From: an uncultured Muribaculaceae bacterium
GTDB lineage: Bacteria > Bacteroidota > Bacteroidia > Bacteroidales > Muribaculaceae
Direction of reading: 5' to 3'
Length of the DNA stretch: 36,853 bases
Assembly (NCBI GenBank): GCA_934663645.1
Contig: CAKUKR010000015.1
Location: 1-36,853 of the forward strand
Positions 22,971 to 36,779 of the stretch are shown here, in pieces (the first letter of the stretch is position 1; the number at the start of each line of letters is the position of its first letter). The position numbers and the translations under genes were made by a program. The notes under the pieces are model-generated. The model was given only the letters and a program-made list of their open reading frames with translations. It made no database searches and was not told the DNA's origin.

Positions 22971-23774
22971 CTAACTCTCGCCAGGACGCTTGTAGCCGTC
23001 GCGTATGCAACACTGCTCGATGCGCTCGATGCGCTCGGAAATGTCGGGATGCGACGCATACAGACGCTCGAGGCTCGACGCCTCCCGCTCATCGTCCGAC
23101 ATGTCGCGTATCTTCTCAAAAGCCTTCACCATTTCCCACGGATTCCAGCCGTTTGACTTCAGGAAGCCGTATGCGAAACCGTCGGCCGCCAGCTCCTGGC
23201 TGCGCGAATGTTTCGCCGCCACGAGAGCCTCGCTCAAATCCGCAAGCGCCGAATCAGACATCTGCGACAGCAAGCCGCCGGTCGCGCCTATGCCATCGCG
23301 CACAGCCGACGCAATCAACGCTTTCTTGAATGATTCTTTGGAGTCCTTATGCGCCAGGTGCCCAAGCTCATGCCCTATCACGCCGAGCAACTCCCCGTCG
23401 GTCATGGCATCCATAAGGCCCGTCAATACACGCACGCTGCCGTCGGCACACGCGAATGCGTTCAGGTCGTCGTCACGGTAAACCTTGAAGTTCAACACTA
23501 TCCCGTCCACCCTTTTCAGGTCAGCGGTCAATGCCGCCAGCCGCTCAGAATACGGGCTGTCCTCGGGCAGCACGTCATTCGTGCCGTCGAGGTACTCCAT
23601 GTATTCGCGGGCATATTCCGCCACGTCCTCGTCATCGAGCGTTGCAGCCGTCGCTGCCTTGCCAGCCGCCGAGAACAGGCGCGACACGCTGCCGTCGCGC
23701 ATCATGCATGAGCCAAGAGCCAACAAGCACGACAGCAACGCTGCGGCAAGGTATATGCGTCTCCTTGTTGTCAT
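22971..23774 (-). CDS. M48 family zinc metalloprotease lipoprotein
   Basis: This 267-aa lipoprotein protease has a lipobox LGSC (C23) after a basic MTTRRR start. The M48 zinc motif HELGH is at about 135-139. A downstream SQELAADGFAYGF segment supplies the third ligand (Glu), and LNAFACADGSVRVLTGLM is typical of the family. It probably acts at the inner face of the outer membrane in protein quality control, like BepA/LoiP (inference). The ATG at 23774 was chosen: the longer frame from 23798 would begin inside a hairpin and would bury the signal peptide. The T-tract of that hairpin is only 8 nt before the ATG. Confidence 0.88.
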   Translation of the reverse strand: MTTRRRIYLAAALLSCLLALGSCMMRDGSVSRLFSAAGKAATAATLDDEDVAEYAREYMEYLDGTNDVLPEDSPYSERLAALTADLKRVDGIVLNFKVYRDDDLNAFACADGSVRVLTGLMDAMTDGELLGVIGHELGHLAHKDSKESFKKALIASAVRDGIGATGGLLSQMSDSALADLSEALVAAKHSRSQELAADGFAYGFLKSNGWNPWEMVKAFEKIRDMSDDEREASSLERLYASHPDISERIERIEQCCIRDGYKRPGES

Positions 23775-23781
23775 ATCATCT

Positions 23782-23815
23782 AAAAATGGAGGGGACACGA
23801 TGCCGCATCCCCTCC
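23782..23815 (-). terminator. Hairpin plus T-tract immediately before the M48 gene
   Basis: GGAGGGGA (23788-23795) and TCCCCTCC (23808-23815) form a perfect 8-bp stem. On the minus strand the stem is followed by ATTTTT, the form of an intrinsic terminator. It lies about 78 bp past the rpoC stop and just upstream of the M48 start, so it may be the final rpoC terminator or an attenuator of the M48 gene. Confidence 0.7.
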
Positions 23816-23857
23816 GAAATCATTTAAACCCTTATGGCTGACAAAATTCGTAAAGTC

Positions 23858-23885
23858 GCCGGCTCACCCAAACGGGCGAACCGGC
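23858..23885 (-). terminator. Hairpin directly after rpoC
   Basis: The 12-bp arms at 23858-23869 and 23874-23885 pair fully if two G-U pairs are allowed, with a 4-nt loop. It starts 7 bp past the rpoC stop. Downstream on the minus strand the sequence is only moderately T-rich. Confidence 0.65.
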
Positions 23886-23892
23886 GCAGTTC

Positions 23893-26800
23893 TCATTTCA
23901 TTTCCACAGCGGCATCCGCTGTTTCTGTCTCTTTGTCCTTCTCCTCATCGCTCACGAGAGCCTCATATTCACTCAAGTTTGCCACGAAGAGCTTGTCATA
24001 CTCGCGCAATCCAGTACCCGCAGGGATAAGGTGTCCGCATATCACGTTCTCCTTCATGCCCTCGAGCGTGTCGGTTTTGCCGTTTATAGCAGCCTCGTTG
24101 AGCACCTTGGTAGTCTCCTGGAACGAAGCTGCCGACATGAAGCTCGAAGTCTGGAGCGCAGCGCGGGTGATACCCTGAAGTATCTGCGCCGAAGTCGCGG
24201 GCATCGCGTCACGCACCACCATGGTACGCAAGTCATGGCGTTTCAGCGACGAGTTCTCGTCACGCAGCTTGCGCACAGTGATAATCTGTCCAGCCAGGTA
24301 GTTCTGGCTGTCGCCTGCATCTGTGATGACCTTCTTGCCCCAGATGTTGTCGTTCTCCTCCATGAAGTCGCGCTTGTCCACCACCTGCTGCTCCAGGAAG
24401 CGAGTGTCTCCCGGATCGATGATGTTGACCTTGCGCATCATCTGGCGTACGATGACCTCAAAGTGCTTGTCGTTGATCTTCACGCCCTGCATACGGTACA
24501 CGTCCTGAACCTCATTGACGATATATTCCTGTACGGCTGTCGGGCCCTTGATGCTGAGGATGTCGGCGGGTGTGACAGCGCCGTCAGACAGCGGCGTGCC
24601 GGCACGCACATAGTCGTTCTCCTGCACGAGGAGCTGCTTGGCCAGCGGCACAAGGTATTTCTTGGGCTCTCCCACCTTCGGGGTGACAGTGATTTCGCGG
24701 TTGCCTCGCTTGATTTTGCCGAAAGTCACCTCGCCGTCGATTTCGCTGACAACAGCGGGGTTCGACGGGTTGCGTGCCTCGAACAGCTCGGTCACACGCG
24801 GCAGACCGCCGGTGATGTCACCGGCATTACCCGTAGCACGCGGTATTTTGACAAATACCTCGCCCGGGGCGATTTTCGAGCCCTCGTCGATGAGCAGGTG
24901 CGCTCCCACGGGGAGGGTGTATGTGCGAAGCACCTTGCCGGTGCTCTCCTCGACGAGCTGCGCCGTAGGCACTTTCGTACGGTCCTTGGCCTCAATGATG
25001 ATTTTCTCACGCAGACCGGTAGCATCGTCAGCCTCGACACGGTATGTCACGCCCTCCTCGACATTCTCGAAGCGAACTGTACCGCTCTCCTCCGACACAA
25101 TGACTGCATTGAACGGGTCCCATTCGCAAATCATGTCCCCGACCTTGACGGCATCGCCGTCCTTGAAGAACAGCTTCGAGCCGTAGGGTATGTTGGCATT
25201 GGTAAGCACAATCTTCGACTTGGGCTCGACGATGCGCATCTCTGCCATGCGGCCTACAACGATGTCCGTGCCCTCCGAGTCCTTGACTGTACGGAGTTCC
25301 TCGATTTCGAGGACGCCGTCATATCGAGAAGTCACGTCCTTGACTGCAGCGACGTTACCGGCAACACCGCCGACGTGGAATGTACGCAATGTAAGCTGTG
25401 TACCCGGCTCGCCGATACTCTGTGCGGCAATCACGCCGACAGCCTCGCCCTTCTGTACCATGCGGTGGTTGGAGAGGTTGCGGCCGTAGCACTTGGCGCA
25501 TACGCCCTTCTTGGCCTCGCAGGTCAGCACCGAGCGTATCTCGACAGACTCGATAGCCGACTTCTCGATGCGGTCGGCAATAGCCTCCGTGATTTCCTCG
25601 CCCGAAGACACGATAAGTTCGTTGGTGTACGGGTCAACGATGTCATGCACTGACACACGGCCGAGAATGCGCTCGCTCAGGGTGGCGACCACCTCCTCAT
25701 TGTTCTTGACCTCACGGCAGACAAGGCCGCGCAGTGTACCGCAGTCCTCCTCGGTGATAATGACATCATGAGCCACATCCACGAGACGGCGTGTCAGGTA
25801 TCCCGCATCGGCGGTCTTCAATGCCGTGTCGGCAAGACCCTTGCGGGCACCGTGAGTAGAGATGAAGTACTCGAGCACTGACAGGCCCTCCTTGAAGTTC
25901 GCGAGAATCGGGTTCTCGATGATCTGGCCGCCCTCAGCGCCGCTCTTCTGCGGTTTCGCCATAAGGCCACGCATACCGGACAACTGGCGGATCTGGTCTT
26001 TTGAACCACGCGCGCCAGAGTCGAGCATCATGTAGACAGAGTTGAAGCCCTGCTGGTCTTCCTCCATCTGCTTCATCAGCGTGTTGGCCAGACGAGTGTT
26101 GACGTGCGTCCATATATCAATCACCTGATTGTAACGCTCCGTACCGGTGATGAGACCCATCTGATAGTTGGCCATCACCTCTTCCACCTGCTGGTAGCCC
26201 TCATTGACATACTGCTCTTTCTCCTTCGGGATAATCACATCGCCGAGGTTGAACGACAACCCTCCGCGGAACGCCATCTTGTAACCGAGGTTCTTGATGT
26301 CGTCCAGGAACTGTGCCGAGCGTGTCACACCGCAAGCCTTGATGACCTTGCCGATGATGGTACGCAGTGACTTCTTGGATATGATTTCGTTTACATACCC
26401 TATCTCCTTAGGCACAAACTGGTTGAACAGCACGCGACCCACAGATGTATTCTCTTTCAGAACAACGACCCTATTTCCGTTCTCGTCAATATCCTCAACG
26501 CGGATAGAAACAGGAGCGTGCAGTGTCACACGACCTTCATTGTACGCGATTTCCGCTTCTTCGGGGCTGTAGAACTTGGTGCCCTCGCCCTTGTCGCCCT
26601 TGCGCAGCTTGGTGATGTAGTACAGGCCAAGCACCATGTCCTGCGACGGCACAGTGATAGGCGCGCCGTTGGCGGGATTGAGGATATTGTGTGCGCCGAG
26701 CATCAGCAGCTGCGCCTCAAGCACGGCCTCGTTGCCGAGAGGGAGGTGGACTGCCATCTGGTCGCCGTCAAAGTCGGCATTGAACGCAGTACAAGCCAGC

Positions 26801-28245
26801 GGGTGCAGCTGGATTGCCTTGCCCTCGATCATCTTGGGCTGGAATGCCTGGATGCCGAGGCGGTGAAGTGTCGGGGCTCGGTTGAGCAACACGGGGTGCC
26901 CTTTCATCACATATTCGAGGATATCCCACACCTCTGCCGTTTTGCGGTCGACAAGTTTCTTTGCGCTCTTGACAGTCTTGACTATGCCGCGATCTATGAG
27001 GCGGCGTATGATGAACGGCTTGTACAGCTCAGCAGCCATAAGCTTGGGAATGCCGCACTCGTGCATCTTCAGCTCCGGGCCAACGACGATGACAGAACGC
27101 GCAGAATAATCGACACGCTTGCCGAGCAAGTTCTGGCGGAAACGTCCCTGCTTGCCCTTGAGGCTGTCGGAGAGCGACTTCAACGGGCGGTTGACATCTG
27201 ATTTCACAGCCGACGATTTGCGCGAGTTGTCGAGCAGCGAGTCAACAGCCTCCTGGAGCAGACGCTTCTCGTTGCGCAGGATGACCTCGGGAGCCTGTAT
27301 CTCAATGAGGCGTTTCAGGCGGTTGTTGCGTATGATTACGCGGCGGTACAGGTCATTAAGGTCGGATGTAGCGAAACGGCCGCCGTCAAGCGGAACAAGC
27401 GGGCGCAGCTCCGGCGGGATGACCGGCACAGCCTTCAGTATCATCCATTCGGGGCGGTTGCGGTCAGCCGAGTTGAGGAACGAGTTGACCACCTGCAGAC
27501 GCTTAAGAGCCTCCGTCTTGCGCTGCTGCGAGCCGTCCTTGTTGGCACGGTCACGCAGCTCCGCAGCGAGGCGGCGCAGGTCGAGGCTGCACAGCAGGTC
27601 ATAAATAGCCTCCGCGCCCATCTTGCAGATGAACTTGTTGGGGTCGTCATCAGGCAGGTCCTCGTTGTCCTCGGGGATACTGTCCATGATGGTCATGTAT
27701 TCCTCTTCGCTCAGCAGGTCGAGGCGTTCGAGCTTGTCGTCGCTCTTCTCCTTGCTGTCCTTGTCCTTCTTTATATCACGCAGCAGTTCCGGCATTTCAT
27801 TGACGATACCGGGCTGGATGACTATATATCGCTCGTAATAGATCACCGCATCGAGCTTCTTGGAGGGGAGGCCGAGCAGGTAGCCTATCTTGTTGGGGAG
27901 CGAGCGGAAGTACCATATATGAGCCACAGGGACGACCAGTTCGATATGACCCATCCTCTCGCGGCGCACTTTCTTCTCCGTCACTTCGACACCGCAGTGG
28001 TCGCAGACGATACCCTTGTAGCGTATGCGCTTGTACTTTCCGCAGTGGCACTCGTAGTCCTTGACGGGACCGAAGATCTTCTCACAGAACAGGCCATCGC
28101 GCTCCGGCTTGTACGTGCGATAATTGATGGTCTCGGGCTTCAGCACTTCGCCCGACGACTTCTCTTTTATCTCCTCGGGCGATGCCAGTCCGATGGTGAT
28201 CTTCGAAAAGTTGCTTTTAATCTTGTTGTCTCTTCTAAAAGCCAT
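23893..28245 (-). CDS. rpoC: DNA-directed RNA polymerase subunit beta'
   Basis: This 1450-aa catalytic subunit of RNA polymerase is complete. The zinc-ribbon cysteines C66, C68, C81 and C84 are present. The Mg-binding active site NADFDGD lies at about 488-494. The bridge-helix/trigger-loop signatures [18 protein letters not shown] and [14 protein letters not shown] follow, and a second zinc site includes GVCAKCYG. The acidic C-terminal end ([16 protein letters not shown]) is typical of Bacteroidota. It follows rpoB by 30 bp in the same operon. Confidence 0.99.
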   Translation of the reverse strand: MAFRRDNKIKSNFSKITIGLASPEEIKEKSSGEVLKPETINYRTYKPERDGLFCEKIFGPVKDYECHCGKYKRIRYKGIVCDHCGVEVTEKKVRRERMGHIELVVPVAHIWYFRSLPNKIGYLLGLPSKKLDAVIYYERYIVIQPGIVNEMPELLRDIKKDKDSKEKSDDKLERLDLLSEEEYMTIMDSIPEDNEDLPDDDPNKFICKMGAEAIYDLLCSLDLRRLAAELRDRANKDGSQQRKTEALKRLQVVNSFLNSADRNRPEWMILKAVPVIPPELRPLVPLDGGRFATSDLNDLYRRVIIRNNRLKRLIEIQAPEVILRNEKRLLQEAVDSLLDNSRKSSAVKSDVNRPLKSLSDSLKGKQGRFRQNLLGKRVDYSARSVIVVGPELKMHECGIPKLMAAELYKPFIIRRLIDRGIVKTVKSAKKLVDRKTAEVWDILEYVMKGHPVLLNRAPTLHRLGIQAFQPKMIEGKAIQLHPLACTAFNADFDGDQMAVHLPLGNEAVLEAQLLMLGAHNILNPANGAPITVPSQDMVLGLYYITKLRKGDKGEGTKFYSPEEAEIAYNEGRVTLHAPVSIRVEDIDENGNRVVVLKENTSVGRVLFNQFVPKEIGYVNEIISKKSLRTIIGKVIKACGVTRSAQFLDDIKNLGYKMAFRGGLSFNLGDVIIPKEKEQYVNEGYQQVEEVMANYQMGLITGTERYNQVIDIWTHVNTRLANTLMKQMEEDQQGFNSVYMMLDSGARGSKDQIRQLSGMRGLMAKPQKSGAEGGQIIENPILANFKEGLSVLEYFISTHGARKGLADTALKTADAGYLTRRLVDVAHDVIITEEDCGTLRGLVCREVKNNEEVVATLSERILGRVSVHDIVDPYTNELIVSSGEEITEAIADRIEKSAIESVEIRSVLTCEAKKGVCAKCYGRNLSNHRMVQKGEAVGVIAAQSIGEPGTQLTLRTFHVGGVAGNVAAVKDVTSRYDGVLEIEELRTVKDSEGTDIVVGRMAEMRIVEPKSKIVLTNANIPYGSKLFFKDGDAVKVGDMICEWDPFNAVIVSEESGTVRFENVEEGVTYRVEADDATGLREKIIIEAKDRTKVPTAQLVEESTGKVLRTYTLPVGAHLLIDEGSKIAPGEVFVKIPRATGNAGDITGGLPRVTELFEARNPSNPAVVSEIDGEVTFGKIKRGNREITVTPKVGEPKKYLVPLAKQLLVQENDYVRAGTPLSDGAVTPADILSIKGPTAVQEYIVNEVQDVYRMQGVKINDKHFEVIVRQMMRKVNIIDPGDTRFLEQQVVDKRDFMEENDNIWGKKVITDAGDSQNYLAGQIITVRKLRDENSSLKRHDLRTMVVRDAMPATSAQILQGITRAALQTSSFMSAASFQETTKVLNEAAINGKTDTLEGMKENVICGHLIPAGTGLREYDKLFVANLSEYEALVSDEEKDKETETADAAVEMK

Positions 28246-28275
28246 ATATATGAGTTCCTTATAATTTCGTTTTGA

Positions 28276-32091
<3,816 letters not shown>

Positions 32092-32161
32092 TGGGGTAGA
32101 TTTTGGTTGATTGCGCTTTTTCAAGCTGTTGGTGAGGCGAGAGATCGGAAAGGGGGTGAAT

Positions 32162-32208
32162 TACGCCTGACAGGTAAAAGCACGTAAACGTGCTGTCCTG
32201 CCGGCGTA
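32162..32208 (-). promoter_or_regulatory. Structured leader element upstream of rpoB
   Basis: An outer stem (TACGCC 32162-32167 with GGCGTA 32203-32208, and CAGG 32171-32174 with CCTG 32197-32200) encloses an inner stem AGCACG/CGTGCT (32179-32194) with a TAAA loop. It lies between the rplL-rpoB attenuator and the rpoB start. It might be an RNA processing site, an anti-terminating structure or a protein-binding leader. Confidence 0.5.
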
Positions 32209-32210
32209 GA

Positions 32211-32257
32211 AAAGATGAAAAAGGTTAAGAACACACTGGTTCAGCGGTTCTTAACCT
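32211..32257 (-). terminator. Terminator-like attenuator between rplL and rpoB
   Basis: AGGTTAAGAAC (32222-32232) and GTTCTTAACCT (32247-32257) form a perfect 11-bp stem. On the minus strand it is followed by TTTTTCATCTTTT. It lies 22 bp past the rplL stop. A partial terminator at this place is known from the E. coli rplL-rpoB junction, where it lowers rpoBC expression relative to ribosomal proteins. Confidence 0.8.
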
Positions 32258-32278
32258 ATGTTTCGACAGGAAGTTGTA

Positions 32279-32653
32279 TTATTTGAGTTCAACCTCTGCG
32301 CCAGCTTCTTCCAACTGCTTCTTCAGACCCTCTGCTTCAGCTTTGGGAAGACCTTCTTTCACATTGCTGGGTGCATTGTCAACCAATTCCTTAGCTTCTT
32401 TCAGACCGAGACCAGTGAGTTCCTTGACGAGCTTCACGACTGCGAGCTTGCTTGCGCCTGCTGCCTTGAGCACTACATCGAAGCTGCTCTTCTCCTCTGC
32501 TGCCTCACCACCTGCGGCGGGACCAGCTGCCACTGCCACTGCTGCGGCTGCAGGCTCAATGCCATACTCGTCCTTCAGGATCTGTGCCAGTTCGTTTACT
32601 TCCTTTACGGTCAGGTTCACCAGTTGTTCTGCAAATGCTTTCAAATCTGCCAT
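32279..32653 (-). CDS. rplL: 50S ribosomal protein bL12 (L7/L12)
   Basis: This 124-aa stalk protein recruits translation factors to the ribosome. The N-terminal dimerisation helices, the Ala/Gly-rich hinge (about 35-55) and the C-terminal globular domain with [20 protein letters not shown] are clear. It is co-transcribed with rplJ, 39 bp upstream, and followed by an attenuator before rpoB. Confidence 0.98.
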   Translation of the reverse strand: MADLKAFAEQLVNLTVKEVNELAQILKDEYGIEPAAAAVAVAAGPAAGGEAAEEKSSFDVVLKAAGASKLAVVKLVKELTGLGLKEAKELVDNAPSNVKEGLPKAEAEGLKKQLEEAGAEVELK

Positions 32654-32692
32654 TGTTGTATTCTGTTTTTATTATTTTTTACTGTGATTGTT

Positions 32693-33211
32693 TTATTTGT
32701 TGGAGAGGGTTTCAAGCACACCATGAAGGATATTGCCTCCAGACTGCAGTGCGCTGATGACGTTCTTCGCCGGAGACTGCAGCAATGCCACAACATCCGC
32801 GATGAGTTCGTTCTTGCTCTTGATGTGTGCGAGGGTCTCCAACTGGTCCTCGCCAAGATATACGGTCTCTTCCACGTATGCACCCTTCAGTGCCGGGAGT
32901 GTCTCATCCTTCTTGCGGAAATCCTTGATGAGCTTCGCGGGAGCATTGCCTGTATTGCTGAGCAACAGGGTAGTCTCGCCGTGGAGTGCATCATAAAGAC
33001 CGGAGTAGTCTGTCTCGCTTGCCTCGAATGCCTTCTTGAGCAATGTGTTCTTCACACACAGCATCTTGACTTCGCCCTTGAAGCATGCGCGGCGCAGTTC
33101 ACTTGTCTTCTCAGCATTCAGACCGGCTGTCTGGGTCAGGTATACGCAGCTGTACGCAGCCAGCGTTTTGCTGATTTTCTCGATTACTAAAGCTTTATCT
33201 TCCTTTTTCAT
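32693..33211 (-). CDS. rplJ: 50S ribosomal protein uL10
   Basis: This 172-aa protein anchors L7/L12 dimers to 23S rRNA. The family pattern is visible: an N-terminal KISKTLAAYSCVYL strand, then ELRRACFKGEVKMLCVKNTL, and a C-terminal helix for L12 binding. The gap to rplA is only 24 bp, so no long L10-type autoregulatory leader is present directly upstream. Confidence 0.97.
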   Translation of the reverse strand: MKKEDKALVIEKISKTLAAYSCVYLTQTAGLNAEKTSELRRACFKGEVKMLCVKNTLLKKAFEASETDYSGLYDALHGETTLLLSNTGNAPAKLIKDFRKKDETLPALKGAYVEETVYLGEDQLETLAHIKSKNELIADVVALLQSPAKNVISALQSGGNILHGVLETLSNK

Positions 33212-33235
33212 GTTTTCGTCTGTTTAATGATGAGA

Positions 33236-33931
33236 TTAATCAGCAATCGACTTTGTATCAACCTTCACACCAGGGCTCATGGTCGATGAAAGATAAATGC
33301 TCTTGATATATGTACCTTTAGCCGTAGCCGGTTTCAACTTAATCAGAGTGTTGATGAACTCGCGAGCGTTGTCACGCATCTGCTCCGGAGTAAAAGAAAC
33401 CTTTCCGATTGAAGCGTGAACGATACCGGTTTTGTCAACCTTGAAGTCTATCTTACCCTGTTTAACCTCCTTGACGGCCTTGGCCACATCCATAGTCACT
33501 GTACCGCTCTTGGGGTTAGGCATCAGGCCGCGCGGGCCGAGAATACGACCGAGAGGACCGATTTTGCCCATGATAGCCGGCTGAGTAATTATGACATCAA
33601 CGTCAGTCCAGCCACCCTTGATTTTGGCAATGTACTCGTCCAGCCCGACATAGTCGGCACCAGCCTCCTTGGCAGCAGCCTCTGCATCAGAATTGCACAA
33701 TACGAGAACTCGCACCTGCTTGCCAGTACCATGGGGCAGCGAAACGACGCCACGTACCATCTGATTGGCCTTGCGCGGATCTACGCCCAAGCGAACATCT
33801 ATGTCCAGAGAAGCATCAAACTTTGTGTAGGTGATTTCCTTCACCTTGTCTGCAGCCTCTGCCAGTGTGTAAGCTTTCCCAGGTTCAATCTTCGACAAAG
33901 CCAACTTTTGATTTTTTGTCAGTTTTCCCAT
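33236..33931 (-). CDS. rplA: 50S ribosomal protein uL1
   Basis: This 231-aa protein forms the L1 stalk and binds 23S rRNA near the E site. The sequences [28 protein letters not shown] and [15 protein letters not shown] are typical. It follows rplK by 14 bp. In other bacteria L1 represses its own operon; the binding site was not identified here. Confidence 0.98.
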   Translation of the reverse strand: MGKLTKNQKLALSKIEPGKAYTLAEAADKVKEITYTKFDASLDIDVRLGVDPRKANQMVRGVVSLPHGTGKQVRVLVLCNSDAEAAAKEAGADYVGLDEYIAKIKGGWTDVDVIITQPAIMGKIGPLGRILGPRGLMPNPKSGTVTMDVAKAVKEVKQGKIDFKVDKTGIVHASIGKVSFTPEQMRDNAREFINTLIKLKPATAKGTYIKSIYLSSTMSPGVKVDTKSIAD

Positions 33932-33945
33932 TTTAATGAAGATTA

Positions 33946-34389
33946 TTAGTTTGATTCAGGGAATGCCCCTTTTACAGTGATACCCATGCTTCTGGCTGTA
34001 CCAGCGACCATACGCATCGCCGACTCAACGGTAAAACAGTTCAAATCCGGCATTTTGTCCTCTGCAATCGTCCGTACTTGATCCCAAGTAATCTCAGCCA
34101 CCTTCGTACGGTTCGGCTGTGCAGAACCGCTTTTCACCTTAGCGACCTCCTTCAGCTGGATAGCCACGGGCGGCGTCTTGACGATGAAGTCAAACGACTT
34201 GTCCGTGTAGTAGCTGATGATGACCGGAAGCACCTTACCGGCCTTATCCTGGGTACGGGCATTGAATTGCTTGCAAAATTCCATGATGTTGATACCCTTA
34301 GAACCCAAAGCAGGTCCTACTGGCGGCGAAGGATTGGCTGCTCCACCCTTGATCTGCAATTTGATCTGTCCAGCAATTTCTTTTGCCAT
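33946..34389 (-). CDS. rplK: 50S ribosomal protein uL11
   Basis: This 147-aa protein of the GTPase-associated centre has the [21 protein letters not shown]-terminal motif and the C-terminal rRNA-binding helix region ([17 protein letters not shown]). Length and order are normal; it lies 56 bp after nusG. Confidence 0.98.
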   Translation of the reverse strand: MAKEIAGQIKLQIKGGAANPSPPVGPALGSKGINIMEFCKQFNARTQDKAGKVLPVIISYYTDKSFDFIVKTPPVAIQLKEVAKVKSGSAQPNRTKVAEITWDQVRTIAEDKMPDLNCFTVESAMRMVAGTARSMGITVKGAFPESN

Positions 34390-34445
34390 TGTTCTTGAAT
34401 TTATTGTTGTTTAGTCTGCGAGTCAGAACATGCGTAACATCATGC

Positions 34446-34997
34446 TCATTCTCTTTCCACTTGGGAATTTTCCAACTCCAGGTCTACCGGTCTTTCAAAT
34501 ATCTTGACCTCGACCTTCAGCTTCTTGCGGTCTCTGTTTACTTCACGCACCACACCGCGGAAACCCTTGAATGGACCGAAGGTCACAGTAACGGATTCTC
34601 CAACGATGAAGTCCATGTCTGCCAGGTCAGAACCCTGAGCTATGGCATCAGCAGCTCCGAGCATCTTCTTCACTTCGCTCTCACGAAGAGCTTCAGGCTC
34701 GGCGTTCTTGGCTCGTCCGCGCAAAAAATCAATGACATTCGTGGTGTTCCGGAGTTCGTAAATCACCTCTCCAGTCAACTGCGCCTCAATGAAGACGTAG
34801 CCAGAATAGAGAGTACGTTCCTTAAGCACCTTCTTGCCATTGCGCTGGACGTAAACCGGTTCTGTAGGTATCAATACTTGTGAGACATACTTACCGAGAT
34901 CGGTGTTCTTGATTGCTGCGTCAAGTACTTCCTTGACTTTTGCTTCCTTTCCCGAAATGGCACGCAAGACGTACCATTGTTTGTTTCCCTCTGCCAT
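34446..34997 (-). CDS. nusG: Transcription elongation/antitermination factor NusG
   Basis: This 183-aa protein has an NGN domain (WYVLRAISGKEAKVKEVL at the start, then YSGYVFIEA) and a C-terminal KOW domain (VTVTFGPFKGFRGVVREVNR). It couples RNA polymerase to Rho or ribosomes. It follows secE by 18 bp in the usual order. Confidence 0.97.
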   Translation of the reverse strand: MAEGNKQWYVLRAISGKEAKVKEVLDAAIKNTDLGKYVSQVLIPTEPVYVQRNGKKVLKERTLYSGYVFIEAQLTGEVIYELRNTTNVIDFLRGRAKNAEPEALRESEVKKMLGAADAIAQGSDLADMDFIVGESVTVTFGPFKGFRGVVREVNRDRKKLKVEVKIFERPVDLELENSQVERE

Positions 34998-35015
34998 CGA
35001 TATCTACTTTTGCGG

Positions 35016-35207
35016 TTAGAAACTGATGCTGTAAATGAGTTCCATCAAGGAACTGAACACCTTGTCAACAGCCATAATGAACAAAGAGATGATGATGGAA
35101 GCAATCAACACCAGCACTGAACTGTTGACAAGTTGTTTCTGAGTCGGCCAAGAAACCTTATACACAAGTTCGTTATAAGATTCCTTTATGTCTTTGAATA
35201 ATTTCAT
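35016..35207 (-). CDS. secE: Preprotein translocase subunit SecE
   Basis: This 63-aa membrane protein has the SecE signature ELVYKVSWPTQKQL followed by one membrane helix (SVLVLIASIIISLFIMAV). The start was set at the ATG at 35207, since the longer frame to 35252 would run into the tRNA-Trp gene. Confidence 0.95.
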   Translation of the reverse strand: MKLFKDIKESYNELVYKVSWPTQKQLVNSSVLVLIASIIISLFIMAVDKVFSSLMELIYSISF

Positions 35208-35222
35208 TGCTTGTCTTATTTG

Positions 35223-35295
35223 CACGGGAAGAGAGGCTCGAACTCCCGACACCTGGTTTTGGAGACCAGTGCTCTACCGACTGAGCTATTCCCGT
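35223..35295 (-). tRNA. trnW: tRNA-Trp (anticodon CCA)
   Basis: A 73-nt cloverleaf with acceptor ACGGGAA/TTCCCGT, D-arm GCTC/GAGC, an anticodon stem CTGGT/ACCAG whose loop holds CCA, and a TTCGAGC T-loop. No 3' CCA is encoded. It lies between tuf and secE, the conserved position. Confidence 0.96.
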
Positions 35296-35301
35296 ATATC
35301 C

Positions 35302-35334
35302 GGGGACTTCCCTCTTTGGGAAGGGAGAAGCCCC
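35302..35334 (-). other. Hairpin between tuf and tRNA-Trp
   Basis: An imperfect GC-rich stem with bulges (GGGGCTTC.. with ..GAAGTCCCC on the minus strand) lies 25 bp after the tuf stop and just 5' of tRNA-Trp. It may be a partial terminator or an RNA processing site releasing the tRNA. Confidence 0.45.
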
Positions 35335-35358
35335 CTTTGTGTTAGTTCAATTCAATAA

Positions 35359-36546
35359 TCAATCGTCGTATACAGCGGTGATCTGACCTGAACCGACTGT
35401 ACGGCCACCCTCGCGGATTGCGAAACGGAGACCCGGGTCGCAAGCTACCGGAGTGATCAGGCGGACGTCGATTTCAACGTTGTCGCCAGGCATTACCATC
35501 TCTACGCCCTCGGGGAGCTTGATCTCACCAGTCACGTCAAGTGTGCGGATGTAGAACTGGGGACGATAGTTGTTGTGGAACGGAGTGTGGCGACCGCCCT
35601 CTTCCTTCTTCAGGATGTAGACCTGAGCCTTGAAGTGGTCGTGAGGCTTAACCTGACCCGGGTGGCAGATTACCATACCGCGCTTGATTTCGTTCTTGTC
35701 GATACCACGGAGGAGCAGACCAACGTTATCACCGGCCTCACCCTCATCGAGGATCTTGCGGAACATCTCGACGCCGGTAACGACTGACTTCTTGTCAGCA
35801 CCCAGACCGAGAATCTGAACCTCATCGCCGACTTTCACGCGGCCGGCCTCGATACGGCCAGTAGCGACAGTACCACGACCTGTGATTGAGAACACGTCCT
35901 CAACCGGCATAAGGAAGGGTTTGTCAACGTCACGCGGAGGAAGGGGAATCCATGTGTCAACAGCGTCCATGAGTTCCATAACCTTCTCAACCCACTGGGG
36001 CTCGCCATTGAGGGCGCCGAGAGCAGAACCACGGATGATGGGAGTGTTGTCGCCATCATAGTCGTACTGTGACAGGAGGTCACGCATGTCCATCTCAACG
36101 AGTTCGAGCATTTCCTCGTCGTCAACCATGTCGCACTTGTTCATGAATACGACCAGACGGGGGACGTTCACCTGACGTGCGAGCAGGATGTGCTCACGTG
36201 TCTGGGGCATCGGACCGTCAGTAGCGGCAACAACGATGATAGCACCGTCCATCTGGGCAGCACCAGTTACCATGTTCTTCACATAGTCGGCGTGTCCCGG
36301 GCAGTCTACGTGTGCATAGTGGCGAGTAGCTGTCTGATATTCAACGTGTGCAGTATTGATAGTAATACCACGCTCTTTCTCCTCGGGAGCGTTGTCGATA
36401 GAGTCGAATGAACGAAGCTCGGAAAGACCCTTCTCTGCCAACACCTTGGTGATAGCAGCGGTCAAGGTAGTCTTGCCGTGGTCGACGTGACCAATAGTAC
36501 CGATGTTAACATGCGGTTTGGTTCTTTCGAATTTTTCCTTAGCCAT
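35359..36546 (-). CDS. tuf: Elongation factor Tu
   Basis: This 395-aa GTPase delivers aminoacyl-tRNA to the ribosome. The P-loop GHVDHGKT is at 19-26, DCPGH follows near 82 and NKCD near 137. Domains 2 and 3 are complete to the [14 protein letters not shown] end. It lies within a tRNA cluster, as is usual for the tufB type of operon. Confidence 0.99.
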   Translation of the reverse strand: MAKEKFERTKPHVNIGTIGHVDHGKTTLTAAITKVLAEKGLSELRSFDSIDNAPEEKERGITINTAHVEYQTATRHYAHVDCPGHADYVKNMVTGAAQMDGAIIVVAATDGPMPQTREHILLARQVNVPRLVVFMNKCDMVDDEEMLELVEMDMRDLLSQYDYDGDNTPIIRGSALGALNGEPQWVEKVMELMDAVDTWIPLPPRDVDKPFLMPVEDVFSITGRGTVATGRIEAGRVKVGDEVQILGLGADKKSVVTGVEMFRKILDEGEAGDNVGLLLRGIDKNEIKRGMVICHPGQVKPHDHFKAQVYILKKEEGGRHTPFHNNYRPQFYIRTLDVTGEIKLPEGVEMVMPGDNVEIDVRLITPVACDPGLRFAIREGGRTVGSGQITAVYDD

Positions 36547-36613
36547 AATTTTGCTATTGTTATTGTTTAAATGATTTCCGTTGGAAACGGCTTCCTTTTC
36601 GGGGGAAGCCTGG

Positions 36614-36685
<72 letters not shown>

Positions 36686-36698
36686 ATATTCGTTTTCG

Positions 36699-36771
36699 AG
36701 CGGAAGACGAGGTTCGAACTCGCGACCCTTAGCTTGGAAGGCTAATGCTCTACCAACTGAGCTACTTCCGC
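36699..36771 (-). tRNA. trnG: tRNA-Gly (anticodon TCC)
   Basis: A 73-nt cloverleaf with acceptor GCGGAAG/CTTCCGC, anticodon stem TTAGC/GCTAA with loop CTTCCAA, and a TTCGAAC T-loop. Confidence 0.96.
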
Positions 36772-36779
36772 ATGAAGTG

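Noticed and set aside
24031..25653. Long plus-strand open frame of 540 codons opposite rpoC
   Set aside because: It is a shadow of the rpoC coding strand in GC-rich DNA, with no recognisable domain. Similar frames lie opposite the M13 peptidase (3429-4520), rpoB (28444-29385) and the GNAT gene (17013-17732).
32092..32124. TTG start for rpoB at 32124
   Set aside because: The extra 11 residues are not typical; the ATG at 32091 matches the usual Bacteroidota N-terminus.
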